In this document: positions 36,060 through 46,019 of the stretch, piece by piece
How positions within the stretch are numbered: position 1 is the stretch's first letter
Layout of the letters: each line of letters starts with the position of its first letter
From: Bolinopsis microptera
Taxonomy: Eukaryota; Ctenophora; Tentaculata; Lobata; Bolinopsidae
Assembly (NCBI RefSeq): GCF_026151205.1
Contig: NC_087077.1
Span: 9,169,983-9,229,982 of the forward strand
Direction: 5' to 3'
DNA: 60,000 nucleotides
Position numbers and translations under genes: made by a program
Notes under the pieces: generated by a model
What the model saw: the letters and a program-made list of their open reading frames with translations, nothing else
What the model was told of the DNA's origin: nothing
Database searches by the model: none

Positions 36060-37245
36060 TTAGAAAAATAGATAAATCGAGTTTGTATGGTTCAATTTTA
36101 TTTTAAGGTCCTATAGCATTATGCACTTGCCAGTATTTGAGTGGAAGTCTGGGCTCTTATAATAGGCTGTATAATGTTTGTTCACAGAGAGAATTGAATG
36201 GATTGCTCTTGCTGTGGCAGTGAGTGTGGTAGGATCTAAAGTTTTGTTGGAGAGCAAACCGACTAGGTCAGCAATGTTTTGGGGATGGATATTGAATTTT
36301 TCCCTAACTGAGGAGTAGAGCAAACAGTCAATCAATACGTGACTTTCGTCCTCAATAGGCTTGAGCCCTTTGCTGAAAAAGCAGTAGGTGCACCAACGTT
36401 CTTCTCTTGGTACAAGGGGGGTTTCGTATCTGCCCCTTTCGATGTAGAGGTTGTGGCAGCTGATACGAAACCTTGTCAGACTTTTTCGAACATCAGGTAT
36501 TTTGATAATTCGTAGATATGCCTCTTTTTGACGTAGTCTAATACAGAGGGTGTCAAGAGCAGAGAAGGTCTTAGCAGTATAGTTTGGATATTTCTTGACA
36601 TAGGACGAATATGCAGGGCTAATATAATAACATACTAAAAATAGATCAAAATCAAGCTTAAAAAAGTTTTTGTCAAGTTTAACAACAATAATATCGTCAG
36701 ATTCACTACAAGGCACACAGGAAACACCTTTTCTTAAATCATTTTCAGCAAGAGTGCAGACCCCTCCTGAGCGAGAATTTTTGCGGTTGCTATTAAAGGA
36801 AAGGTATCCTTCGATTTTAACCTGCTTCTTAGTTTCTTGGAGACACAGAATGTTTGCTTGTTTGAGGATTGTCAGAAATTCGTTATTTTCAAATTTGTTA
36901 GATCCGTCTCCTGTACTGTCCTGAATGTTCCAGGACATTACAGCGACTTGATCTCGTGAGGCTTGTTTGTTTTTGAATTTGAGGGTTATTCTAGCGCTCT
37001 GTAGAGTGTAGAGGGCTGCATTCTATGGGATCTCATACCAAAGGCACGATAAAGGCCAAGTTTTATGTTGACACAAAGTTTTTTTAGACCGTACTCTGAG
37101 ACATGAAGTTGGTCTTCCTTCAGTGGGTTAGGAGAAACTTGGGATGACCTGGCAGCAGAGATGGCACGGGAAAAGTTTCCAGTGTTGTTTACAGTGAAGA
37201 GGCGCCGGTATAAGTCACTTAGTTCTCTTTTAGTGAACTTTTATA
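36060..37245 (-). mobile_element. Internally deleted LINE abutting the intact LINE
   Basis: On the minus strand a short upstream coding piece (about 37245 to 36985, containing NNTGNFSRAISAARSSQ and EYGLKKLCVNIKLGLYRAFG) ends at a stop and is followed by the 275-codon ORF at 36938-36111 and a short AT-rich tail. The upstream piece would be the end of ORF1. Its 3' end nearly touches the end of the plus-strand LINE (about 35945). Confidence 0.65.
36111..36938 (-). CDS. LINE ORF2 derivative: endonuclease fused to C-terminal domain, RT absent
   Basis: 275 aa. Residues 1 to about 115 are the first half of an endonuclease: MSWNIQ, ILCLQETKK and SGGVCTLAENDL fit the start of an APE domain, but the later GDFN and SDH boxes are missing. 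From about residue 150 the sequence jumps to a LINE C-terminal segment: LTRFRISCHNLYIERGRYET, then CTYCFFSKG with a His and a Cys about 15 residues on (HVLIDC), a CCHC-like finger. The whole RT is gone, yet the frame stays open across the junction. Either it is a recent deletion or a kept non-autonomous protein. It cannot reverse transcribe by itself. Confidence 0.8.
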   Translation of the reverse strand: MSWNIQDSTGDGSNKFENNEFLTILKQANILCLQETKKQVKIEGYLSFNSNRKNSRSGGVCTLAENDLRKGVSCVPCSESDDIIVVKLDKNFFKLDFDLFLVCYYISPAYSSYVKKYPNYTAKTFSALDTLCIRLRQKEAYLRIIKIPDVRKSLTRFRISCHNLYIERGRYETPLVPREERWCTYCFFSKGLKPIEDESHVLIDCLLYSSVREKFNIHPQNIADLVGLLSNKTLDPTTLTATARAIHSILSVNKHYTAYYKSPDFHSNTGKCIML

Positions 37246-37261
37246 AACGTTTCTTTCGTGT

Positions 37262-37335
37262 CTTACGTAATTACCAAGAATGTTGATTCACGATGTCAGG
37301 CCCAGTGGTGCATCTCGCTACAACCAAGAATGTGG
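37262..37335 (+). repeat. Short copy of the 48-kb repeat family
   Basis: TTGATTCACGATGTCA followed by CCCAGTGGTGCATCTCGC matches 48362-48418 with an internal deletion of the CCTTCGCAGCTCGG segment. Confidence 0.75.
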
Positions 37336-37345
37336 CTTGGAGATT

Positions 37346-39290
37346 GGCTAATTTGTCTTATGGTTATTTTTAGATTAACTAACTATACTAGCATGGATTA
37401 ACCTGAATTTGTGTGCTCGTTTACATTTTGTTGCGATTTGTACTTCCATTTTTATTGACACTGCAGCATGAGATTAGTGCTATAGTTTATAGTGTGTGTA
37501 ATCTACAATGTTGCCCACGTAAAACAACATACTGAAATAATATCCAAGGTTGATAGGACTTAATAACTGTACCACATTTACAGGAAGTATGGTAATACAT
37601 TCTTGTCAGCTGTCTGGGCAAATCTTCTCTCGCAGAATTGGATTACAATTGAATGTCTTTTATCTCTCACTTCTAACGATGTCGCAATCAGGCTAGACTG
37701 CAATTGTTAGGTAAGATTTGAAGTGATTATGAGATTCAATTAATGAATTTTAGATTGCAGCTTGATATTACTAAGTATGTACATTGTACACTGTAGCAAG
37801 GGTAGAACTTATGAGAATACTATCCTTGCACTATATTATTATGGGTTCATCAAAGTTCGTATCATGATTTTTCACAAAAACCTACCACTTGCACTCCCTC
37901 TTCCTTGATGAGAAGTAGATCCATCTGGAACAGTGAGCTACTTCTTCCCTACTATCCCGTACTAGCCTACTCAGCTCTCTCCAAAATGTTAACAACCACT
38001 CCAGGTGCTAGAACTTTAAACGCAAAATTATAACAGCACCATTCTTGCGCTTTAATCTCAGTCTGCTGTAAGACTGCTGTACAGGTAGAGTTTTTACTCG
38101 TATGATTCAGCAATCTGTTCTTTAGATGGTACCGTTACCTCTCGCCATAAGACAGTGCCGTCTTGGTGACCTTCAGAATATTATAAGGCCCGATATATGA
38201 CAACACTATCCAATCTCGAGACCCACTCAGGATCCCAAACCACGACTCCTTTCGGTCGTCTGTACCTGCTTTTTTCCTCCCAGCCTAGCAGGGACTTAGT
38301 CAATGAACTGTCTTCCATCGCTGGCCTTGTTTTTATAAGTGTTTTTATAAGTGTTTTTATAAGTGTTCACTCGGCGCTCACAAGATAACATGTTCAGAGA
38401 TCTGTTGCAGAACCTTGTCGTGCCGTCATTTATATACTCCTTGACTAAGAGCTACTTTACACCTACAGCTAAAATGTACTAAATGGTACCCATCCTCTCC
38501 TCACATTACTTGTACTTACCATCCTCATCTTCACCATAGAGGGGGTTAAAAGGGTGCCTAGCATGAACCCAATAAGTGAGTCTACAGGGCGTGTTGAACT
38601 ACATTGCGTGTACCCTTAATTGAGACAGAATTTTAATAAATCAACAAATTCTTAGAATTTAAAAAAGTAGATTTCAATAAATTCCATAGAATTTAATTCT
38701 ATGGCATTTAATGAAATTTACTTTTTAAAAGATGAGAATTGGTTTCAATTTCTAGAATATCACGAAAATGTTGACTCAAAACTGTTTCAGGAAGCTATCA
38801 AGTCTCAAGATATGACATAATTTGGCAGAATGATAGTACATTGAAGTCGAGTTCTCAATACAGGTATTATAATAAGGTTCTATTGACCGTTTTTGTAGTC
38901 TTAACTTATTTTTATTTGTTATTATACGATCAATTAAAACCTAGCAAACCAGACTTCTTTATGTGCTAAAAGTTACTTCAACCTTAATAATAGCAGCACT
39001 GTGGCAGATATCCAGTTACATTTTTTCCAGCCGTTAATCAATCCTTCTTTAGACACGGAGTCCTGTGTCGTAAAAGAGATATTTCATGATTTACTTTATT
39101 CCATGATATCGTAAAGTCTATTATTACAGAGATAATAATCTACCAATATAATTTGGTTCTAAGTCTATAACTGCTATGATCTTAAGCTCACAATTGGTTT
39201 TAAATCTTAAATCTTCTCGTGGTAGCTTGATCTAGGTTAGGCGGAACTGTCCGGCAGCCGACTAAGTCTATAGTTATACTTTGCAGTAGA
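37346..39290. other. Interval without supported gene
   Basis: Contains a 14-bp tandem repeat TTTTTATAAGTGTT, three copies (about 38332-38372). The minus strand at 38150-38300 gives a short, stop-interrupted translation with RRPKGVVVWDPEWVSRLDS that may be a relic of a mobile-element protein, but I cannot name it. Nothing else stands out. Confidence 0.4.
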
Positions 39291-39300
39291 GAGTCAGAGT

Positions 39301-39565
39301 ACTAAAAAGGGTAGAGTAGGTAGACACCAGTCGAACTTGCTTAAGACTATTAAATTTGATTTAGGTAGCAGGAACATTCCATTTGTTAATACAGACGATT
39401 TGTACAATTTAAGACTTTTAGCCTCTGATAGAGCGGGATGGAAGAAGTTGTTATAGCTTGTGTATCAGTATTTCTTTTTTTCTGGCTACTTATCAGATCT
39501 TTAAGATGTTCATTTATGTTCTATTTTTGATTTGAATAAAGTTATATAATAATAATAAATAACTG
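39301..39565 (+). pseudogene. 5'-truncated LINE tail (RT C-terminus plus 3' UTR)
   Basis: The frame 39301-39456 encodes KKGRVGRHQSNLLKTIKFDL ... LYNLRLLASDRAGWKKLL and stops. It aligns with the last 50 residues of the intact LINE at 35020-35187 (GRLGAHRRNLLHHLKVDL ... LHLRELASNRGYWSKLF), so it is a relative of that clade. The 3' UTR ends in AAT repeats near 39548-39561. Severe 5' truncation is usual for LINE insertions. Confidence 0.75.
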
Positions 39566-41196
39566 TGTAAACAGAAATATGTTTGACTAAATTTATCAGA
39601 TTTAATATTAAAACCCTGTTCGGCCCTTGTAAAATCTGAAGTTGGTTATTTAAATTTAGCCAGTTTATGACCGTTTTAAAATGTGGTGGATGGAAACGTG
39701 ATGCATCACTCAATGTATAGTAAACGTTTGCGGTGTTATCGTTTCAGGCTGGTTAGCCTTGATTGTCATATATAACAGGAACCATCGATCAAACCATCGG
39801 AAATGGTTTGAAGGAAGAGAATGGCGAAATCTATTATCTACCCTCAACCTCAGCACCAGTTTAAAGCGCCTAATTGCTTCTTCTTGCAGATCAAGCTATT
39901 AAGAACAAATACAGCTGATGTTCTGTGCACAATCAGGCTTTTCTAACTGGGCCCATCAGATCACAATTGAGACCGTCTTGCAATCCACTCAGGGGGCTGT
40001 TCTCTTAGGTCGATAAGCCCAGTAAGCCTTTACTGGGCCGGATATTTATACTCAATTTATCTTAGTTATAGTTGCAAGTAATATAACTCATTTTCTAAAC
40101 GTTTCGTAAACTTTAATCAATTACAGTGTGGCCTCTTTTTCACTGAAAAGACATCATCAGATTTCATTGCATTAATCTGGTGGGACCAATTTTGGTGTGA
40201 TTTAAAGTATCCTAATAATTGGTGTTTACTGTTTCGACTTTTGTAAAATTATTGTAATCTATACTAGTTTCAACCATAATAGTGAAATAGAGGGGGTGGC
40301 CAGTGTCCACACCCTCTGTAATTGATTAAAGTCTACGAAACTTTCAGAAAATCTTAGTTCGGCACAGATCTATCATTTCTGAAATTTGTGTGTAATTCGG
40401 AGATAAATTGAACAAGTTGATAAGCAATGGGTGTAAACGGAATGTTCTAGCAGACTGTATAATACATTTTCTTACACACACACACATAAGCTAATCTCTG
40501 GAATGTTGCTATGATATGGCAATGTTTTGATACTGTAGGTATATTATGCGTTACTAGCCGATCTCCCGATGGAGTTTTGGTTGCCATGGCGACACATCAT
40601 TATGATACAGAATTTGTTTACGCAGTCATAACTCAGTCGTGTACGGTACGGGCGGTGATTTTATGATAGGTAACATCTACTTTTTCGGCATTTGCGGTAT
40701 GACCAGTTCACACGTATATTTCTGCAGACACAAGTACAACTTAGCATAAAATTATGTCCAATTATTCTATAACCAATTATCTACACCGACTTATGTCTAA
40801 ATATGAATGAAATCGAGAAAACCAAATATTATGTGTTAAACCCCGAAGTGCTTAGTTCTCACGGCAGTATAATCATGATCCTGATAGATATTGAAGTCTC
40901 CTTAAATGATTGTCTCTGCTGCTTAATAGATCTGGATTGTCGTTGGGAGGCGATTTGTTTACTTTTAAGGGGAAGGTTCTGCTCAGTAGGAGAAAGATCT
41001 TAGTATTATGGAACACTTGCAACGCTTGTAACTCCTTGTTACCCCCATTTGAAGGTTTTATTCATTTTCTGAACGAAAGCTTTCAAATAACCTCAGATTG
41101 CCTTAGATTTAGAACCGAAGGATCAAAATATATGTTGCTTGTTGCTCGTCATAATGTAAAACATAAATTTTGAGTAAGAAGGAAGTGTTAGTGAGT
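39566..41196. other. Interval without supported gene
   Basis: AT-rich; a CA run lies near 40476-40487. Open frames at 40803-41173 have no recognisable domain and overlap each other in different frames. An acceptor-like site with a short open stretch occurs at about 39890, but no partner exon was found. Confidence 0.4.
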
Positions 41197-41204
41197 TCTG
41201 AGAC

Positions 41205-41998
41205 CAGTGATCGACATTTTGTCCCGGCCGGTACTGGGCCGGGATTACCTCCATCCCGGCTGGGACCGGGATGAAAATGAAAACCTGGCCGGGATCAGCG
41301 TCATACCGGCCGGTTACGGGAGCGGTACCGGGATTTTTCCAATATTTCTCCGTTACTTCTTTAGAATGACAAACTGAATTATGTTTAGAATGACAAACTG
41401 AATTATGTTTATATAAGTCAAAACTGACACAGAACTCATATTTGTGATCTGGTATTGGTTACTTTTAAGTTTAAAAACTAATTTAATTGAACATGGAGTT
41501 TGACGTTGGAGCTTTATACTTTACAGTTTAAATAACCTGACCTGAATAATTGAATAGGGTGAATACTGAATAGCATTTATTAATGCTTTATTTACCCGGA
41601 GAACTCTGTTTTACTTGTCCCTCGGTAACACAAGACCGTGAGCCATGACACTTAGTCACAATAATTAAGTCATGAGTCATATTTCTAGCATTAAAGTCAG
41701 AAAGAAGTCCATTATTCGTAAACGAAAATATAAAATCGACGTCATGAAACCCATGATTATTTTAAATCTAGATTGACTCCAGTCTCCATTGTTCAATGAT
41801 TTCGTCAAAATGTTTTAGGAAAATGTTAACAGATTTGCGAATTTTGGACTCAAATTTACGTTGAAAAAAAAACTGAATTTATTTTGGAAAAATCCCGGCT
41901 GAAATCCCGGCTAAAACCAAAATCCCGGCCGGTACCGGTACAAAATTGCCGAATACCGGCCAGTATTCCGGCTGCGCCGGTATCCTGGTCGAGCCCTG
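41205..41998. mobile_element. Non-autonomous hAT element with CCCGGCCGG ends
   Basis: 794 bp. The left end reads CAGTGATCGACATTTTGTCC; the right end, read on the minus strand, is CAGGGCTCGACCAGGATACC. Flanks TCTGAGAC (41197-41204) and TCTGACGC (41999-42006) form an 8-bp target duplication with two mismatches, as expected of an old hAT insertion. Subterminal sequence is packed with CCCGGC, CCGGCCGG and GGTACCGG words. No transposase is present. Confidence 0.8.
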
Positions 41999-42234
41999 TC
42001 TGACGCATAATTTTATCTATTTCTCGTGCAATTTTAGGTCAGACACAGTCATCAAAATGAGTTAATAAGAAGGTTTAAATTATAGCAATTACAAACAATT
42101 GGGACTATCATTGTTTATGAGTACATATTATACGACTATTAGGTGTTAATATAAGACACGTTAGTGTATTCCTGCATTGTACTCAATAATTTAACAAGTA
42201 ATATTATATAACAACCATATTTCTGTTTGTACAG

Positions 42235-42652
42235 GGAGCTGCTGGTAAACTACCGTCGCTATACATGGACTATGACTACAGTCTACAATCCTACTCTTTT
42301 AACAAATTACATACATATATTGAGAGGACTACTTCATCACAAGCAAAAAAATTGCCATCGGTAAATAAGGTAGGTTCATTTAACTGACTTCGTTAAATGA
42401 GTTACATATTTCCACACAAATTACGTGCAGTTGCTCGTGTGCGGTTACTTCTGAAAACTCTGTTTGGAGTTTTCACATAAGTAAATTTGCCGATAATACA
42501 ATTTTACTCATTCTGGGCATATTACCTATATTATCATAATACAAGTATTTTTCAGGTATTTCTTCTATAACCACGATGAAAAGAAAAGCTGGGCGAAAAC
42601 ATTTGAGACTGCAGAACTGGAACACTCTTTATTTGAAGACAGTGACTGCTGA
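42235..42652 (+). CDS. Possible last two exons of an unknown gene
   Basis: Exon 42235-42360 (acceptor TTTGTACAG, donor TCG|GTAAAT) and exon 42556-42652 (acceptor TATTTTTCAG) join in phase to encode ELLVNYRRYTWTMTTVYNPT ... HHKQKNCHR followed by YFFYNHDEKKSWAKTFETAE and LEHSLFEDSDC, then TGA. I do not recognise the family. Support is an uninterrupted frame across a 195-nt intron with consensus splice sites and a charged, non-repetitive composition. Against it, a second frame of the first exon is also open and no upstream exon could be identified, perhaps because the hAT element lies immediately upstream. Confidence 0.35.
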
Positions 42653-43141
42653 GCTGCATCAAATCTATTAGCATCATTGCAACTTCGATCAGGAACATAA
42701 TTTAAAAACTATGGCAACGGAAGTCAGCCGATGTCAGAGTAAAAGCCAGCCGAAGTCCCGGGGTTGTGAAGTTGGCATAAAGGGTAGGCAGCGGCAGCTC
42801 TCCTAGCATCCCCCCGCTTGTCTGGAGTCCTAAACTTCTCAATCAGGCTAGTAATTGAATATAGTCCATTTTAGATTCACATTTTACCTTATAACTTTAA
42901 ATTGTTATCATTGATCCATTCTCTCCCTCTGATCTTTATTGGTACTTAATTTACCCCCAGACAAGTTTAACTCTCTGCCCGTCTCTATTTTCAGGCCGTT
43001 ACATTCCATTTTACGGGGAATGTCTGATGACTGCTGCCTAGTACCCTGATTGCCATCCTGATCATTTGGTGTAACTTTGTCCATTGATGCAAGCTAACCC
43101 AACCCCACTTCTACCTACCTTCATCACTGAATTGCTTCTCA
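42653..43141. other. Interval without supported gene
   Basis: Probably the 5' part of the retroelement that follows, since its sequence (pyrimidine-rich from 42880) leads directly into the 43142 coding remnant. No domain is visible. Confidence 0.35.
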
Positions 43142-43907
43142 GTGCCTCCCAAGAGCAGAAAAAATCACATTCTCTCCCTCATTAATGACAATGAAGAAGA
43201 CTTCAAAGATGCCATTGAAATCCTTCTGGAAGATCATCCGACAGAGTCCCTTACCACTCCCTCTACAGAGTCCTTTCTCACTCCAAAACCTATATCACCG
43301 TCAACTTCTCCTGAGCCTAAGCATTTTTCGGATCTTGTGAAACACGTCTAGCTTGACCTTCCAGGGCCCCTGGTTGATGGGGTAATGAAAGAACTTATAA
43401 CGATGAAGACCGCACAACAGTAAGGAAAGTAAAGACCTTGTGGCTGAGTCCCCGCAATGATTCGTATAAGTATAGAAGGGTGGTCAACTAGCCCGAGCCG
43501 ATCAACGAGTTCTCCAAAATTGTCGAGCTGATGAACCTTGTTAACAGCAATAAGGCCACCTCTGGAAACATGACAGCCTGCGCCTGTCTTGTCAGCTGTA
43601 TGTCCTGTAAAGGAGCTAACCTGAACTACCATGACGACAACAAACCATTGATTGATCAGGACAGTGACATTTGTACGGTGTCGTTCGGTGCAGCAAGAAC
43701 ACTGGACTTTATAAGGAACGACAACAACCCTCCAGAATTATCTGTGCCAGCGACAGACCAGTCTCTCAATATCATGAAGGCTGGTTGTCAATCCAGACTA
43801 CTGCATAGAATTCCTCCGGGTGGTGTTAGAACAGATTCCAGATTTATATATTTTTTAAGTGATATTTAATAAATGATTAAAAGAACCAATTTTAAAGTTG
43901 CCATAGT

Positions 43908-46019
43908 GGGGGGGGGTGTCATGTCCGTCTATGTCCGCCTATGTCCTGTCCTTTTTGGATTCTATGAGACAACGGACATGTTTTTTGGGACATTGGCGGA
44001 CACGGACGGACATTGGCGGACTCGGACGGACATTGGCGGACTCGGACGGACATTGGCGGACTCGGACGGACATTGGCGGACCCGAACGGACATTGGCGGA
44101 CTTGGATGGACATTGGTGGACATTAGCGGACATTGGTGGACATTAGCGGACAAACATTTTGAGGACTGAACAGTACTGAAGAGTACTGAGGAGGATGGCT
44201 GAGAAGGATGGCTGAGGAGGATGGCTGAGGAGGATGACTGAGGAGGATGACTGAGGAGGATGACTGAGAGGGAGGAGAAGGATCAGGAAGACCCAGGAGG
44301 AGGAGGAGGAGGACCCAGAAGGAGGACCTAGGAGGAGGAGGAGGAGGAGAACTGAGGAGGATGACTGAGGAGGAGGAGGACTCAGGAGGAGGACTGAGGA
44401 GGACTGAGAAGGAGGAGGACTGAGGAGGATGGCTGAGGAGGATGGCTGAGGAGGATGACTGAGAGGGAGGAGGAGGAGGAAGAGGAGGAAGAGGACTGAG
44501 GAGGAGGAGAAGGACTGAGGAGGAGAAGAAGGACCCAGGAGGAGGAGGACCAAGGAGGAGGAGGACCCAGGAGGAGGACCCAGGAAAAGGCCCCAGGAGG
44601 AGGAGGAGGACTGGGGAGGAGGAGAACTGTTGAGGACTGATGAGGAGGACTGAGGACGAGGAGGAAGAGTAGGAGGAGGACTGAGGAGGGGAGGAGGAAG
44701 AGGACTGGGGAGGATCAGGAAGACCCAGGAGGACCCAGGAGGAGGAGGAGGAGGACCCAGGAGGAGGAGGAGGACTGAGGAGGATGACTGACGATGACTG
44801 AGAAGGAGGAGGACTGAGGAGTACTGAGGAGGATGGCTGAGGATGATGGCTGGGGAGGATGGCTGAGGAGGATGACTGAGGAGGATGACTGAGAGGGAGG
44901 AGGAGGAGGACTCAGGAGGAGGACTCAGGAGGAGGACTCAGAAGGAAGAGGAGGAGGACTCAGGAGGAGGACTCAGGAGGAGGACTCAGGAGGAGGACTT
45001 AGGAGAAATGAGAAGGAGGACTGAGGAGAACTGAGGAGGAGGAGGAGGACTGAATAGGAGGAGGAGAAGGAGGGGGACTGGGAGAGGACTGGGGAGGAGG
45101 AGGACTGGTGAGAAGGATGGGGAGGAGGACCCAGGAGGAGGAGGACTGAGGACCGAGGAGGAAGAGGAGGAGGATGAAGAGGAGGAGGAGGACCCAGGAG
45201 GAGGAGGACTGAGGAGGAGGACTGAGGAGGACTGAGGAGGACTGAGGAGGATGGCTGAGGAGGATGACTGAGAGGGAAGAGGAGGAGGAGGAGGAGGAGG
45301 AGGACTGAGGAGGACTGAGAAGGAGGAGGAGGAGGAGGAGGACTGAATAGGAGGAGGAGGAGGGGGACTGGGGGAGGACTGAGGAGGAGGATGGAGGACT
45401 GAGGAGAAGGATGAGGAGGAGGACTGAGGAGGACTGAGGACTGAGGAGGAAGAGGAGGAGGATGAAGAGGAGGAGGAGGACCCAGGAGGAGGACCCAGGA
45501 GGAGGACTCAGGAGGAGGAGGAGGACCCAGGAGGAGGAGGACTGTTGAGGACTGATGAGGAGGACTGAGGACGAGGAGGAGGAGTAGGAGGAGGACTGAG
45601 GAGGGGAGGAGTAAGAGGACTGAGGAAGATCAGGAAGACCCAGGGGGAGGAGGAAGAAGAGTAGGAGGATGAAGCATCTAAATGTTATTTCCATTTTTGT
45701 CCGTTTTTGTCCATTTTTGTCCGCTCTATTTTTTGTCCGTTTTGAAAATATAGGGTACCGAACGGACAAAAAACATGATCCCCCTATAACAGCAAAAATT
45801 GAACATTTTATTTAGCAATTTAGGTGTCCATTAATGTCCGCCTATGTCCGCCTATGTCCGCCTATGTCCGTCTATGTCCGCCTATGTCCGCCTATGTCCG
45901 CCTATGTCCGCCTATGTCCGTCTATATCCGCCTATGTCCGCCTATGTCCTGTCCTTTTTGGATTCTATGAGACAAGCGGACATAGACGGACGTGACACCC
46001 CCCCCCCCCCCCCCCCCCC
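43908..46019. mobile_element. 2.1-kb foldback-like element with G/C-tract ends
   Basis: Flanked by ATAGT duplications (43903-43907 and 46020-46024). Left end: a G tract then TGTCATGTCCGTCTATGTCC; right end on the minus strand: a G tract then TGTCACGTCCGTCTATGTCC. Inside the left end are 20-bp repeats GGACATTGGCGGACTCGGAC (43988-44152); inside the right end are 10-bp repeats CTATGTCCGC (45838-45955). Both contain the same hexamer, GCGGAC or its complement. A 36-bp segment beginning TGTCCTGTCCTTTTTGGATT occurs at 43944 and again at 45945 in the same orientation. The centre is a polypurine tract. No transposase is encoded; minus-strand S/P-rich frames are by-products of the tract. Confidence 0.85.
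44165..45675 (+). repeat. 1.5-kb polypurine tract (GGA/GACTGAGGAGGA)
   Basis: The plus strand is almost wholly G and A, built from GGA triplets and the word GGAGGACTGAGGAGGATGAC in irregular higher-order arrangement (for example GGATGGCTGAGGAGGATGAC recurs near 44214, 44429, 44838 and 45250). Such tracts can form triplex (H-DNA) or stall polymerases. Open frames on the opposite strand encode only Ser/Pro/Leu runs and are not genes. Confidence 0.95.

Noticed and set aside
38150-38300. Minus-strand RRPKGVVVWDPEWVS-like peptide, perhaps integrase C-terminus
   Set aside because: Interrupted by stops and lacking integrase core motifs nearby; too little to assign.
43873-44169. Overlapping frames on both strands with TDIGGLGRTLADSDG-type repeats
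   Set aside because: They are translations of the 20-bp GGACATTGGCGGACTCGGAC repeat, open in several frames at once.
44143-45769. Ser/Pro/Leu-rich minus-strand frames of 136 and 256 codons
   Set aside because: They are the complement of a polypurine tract, and length comes from lack of A+T stop codons in that composition.
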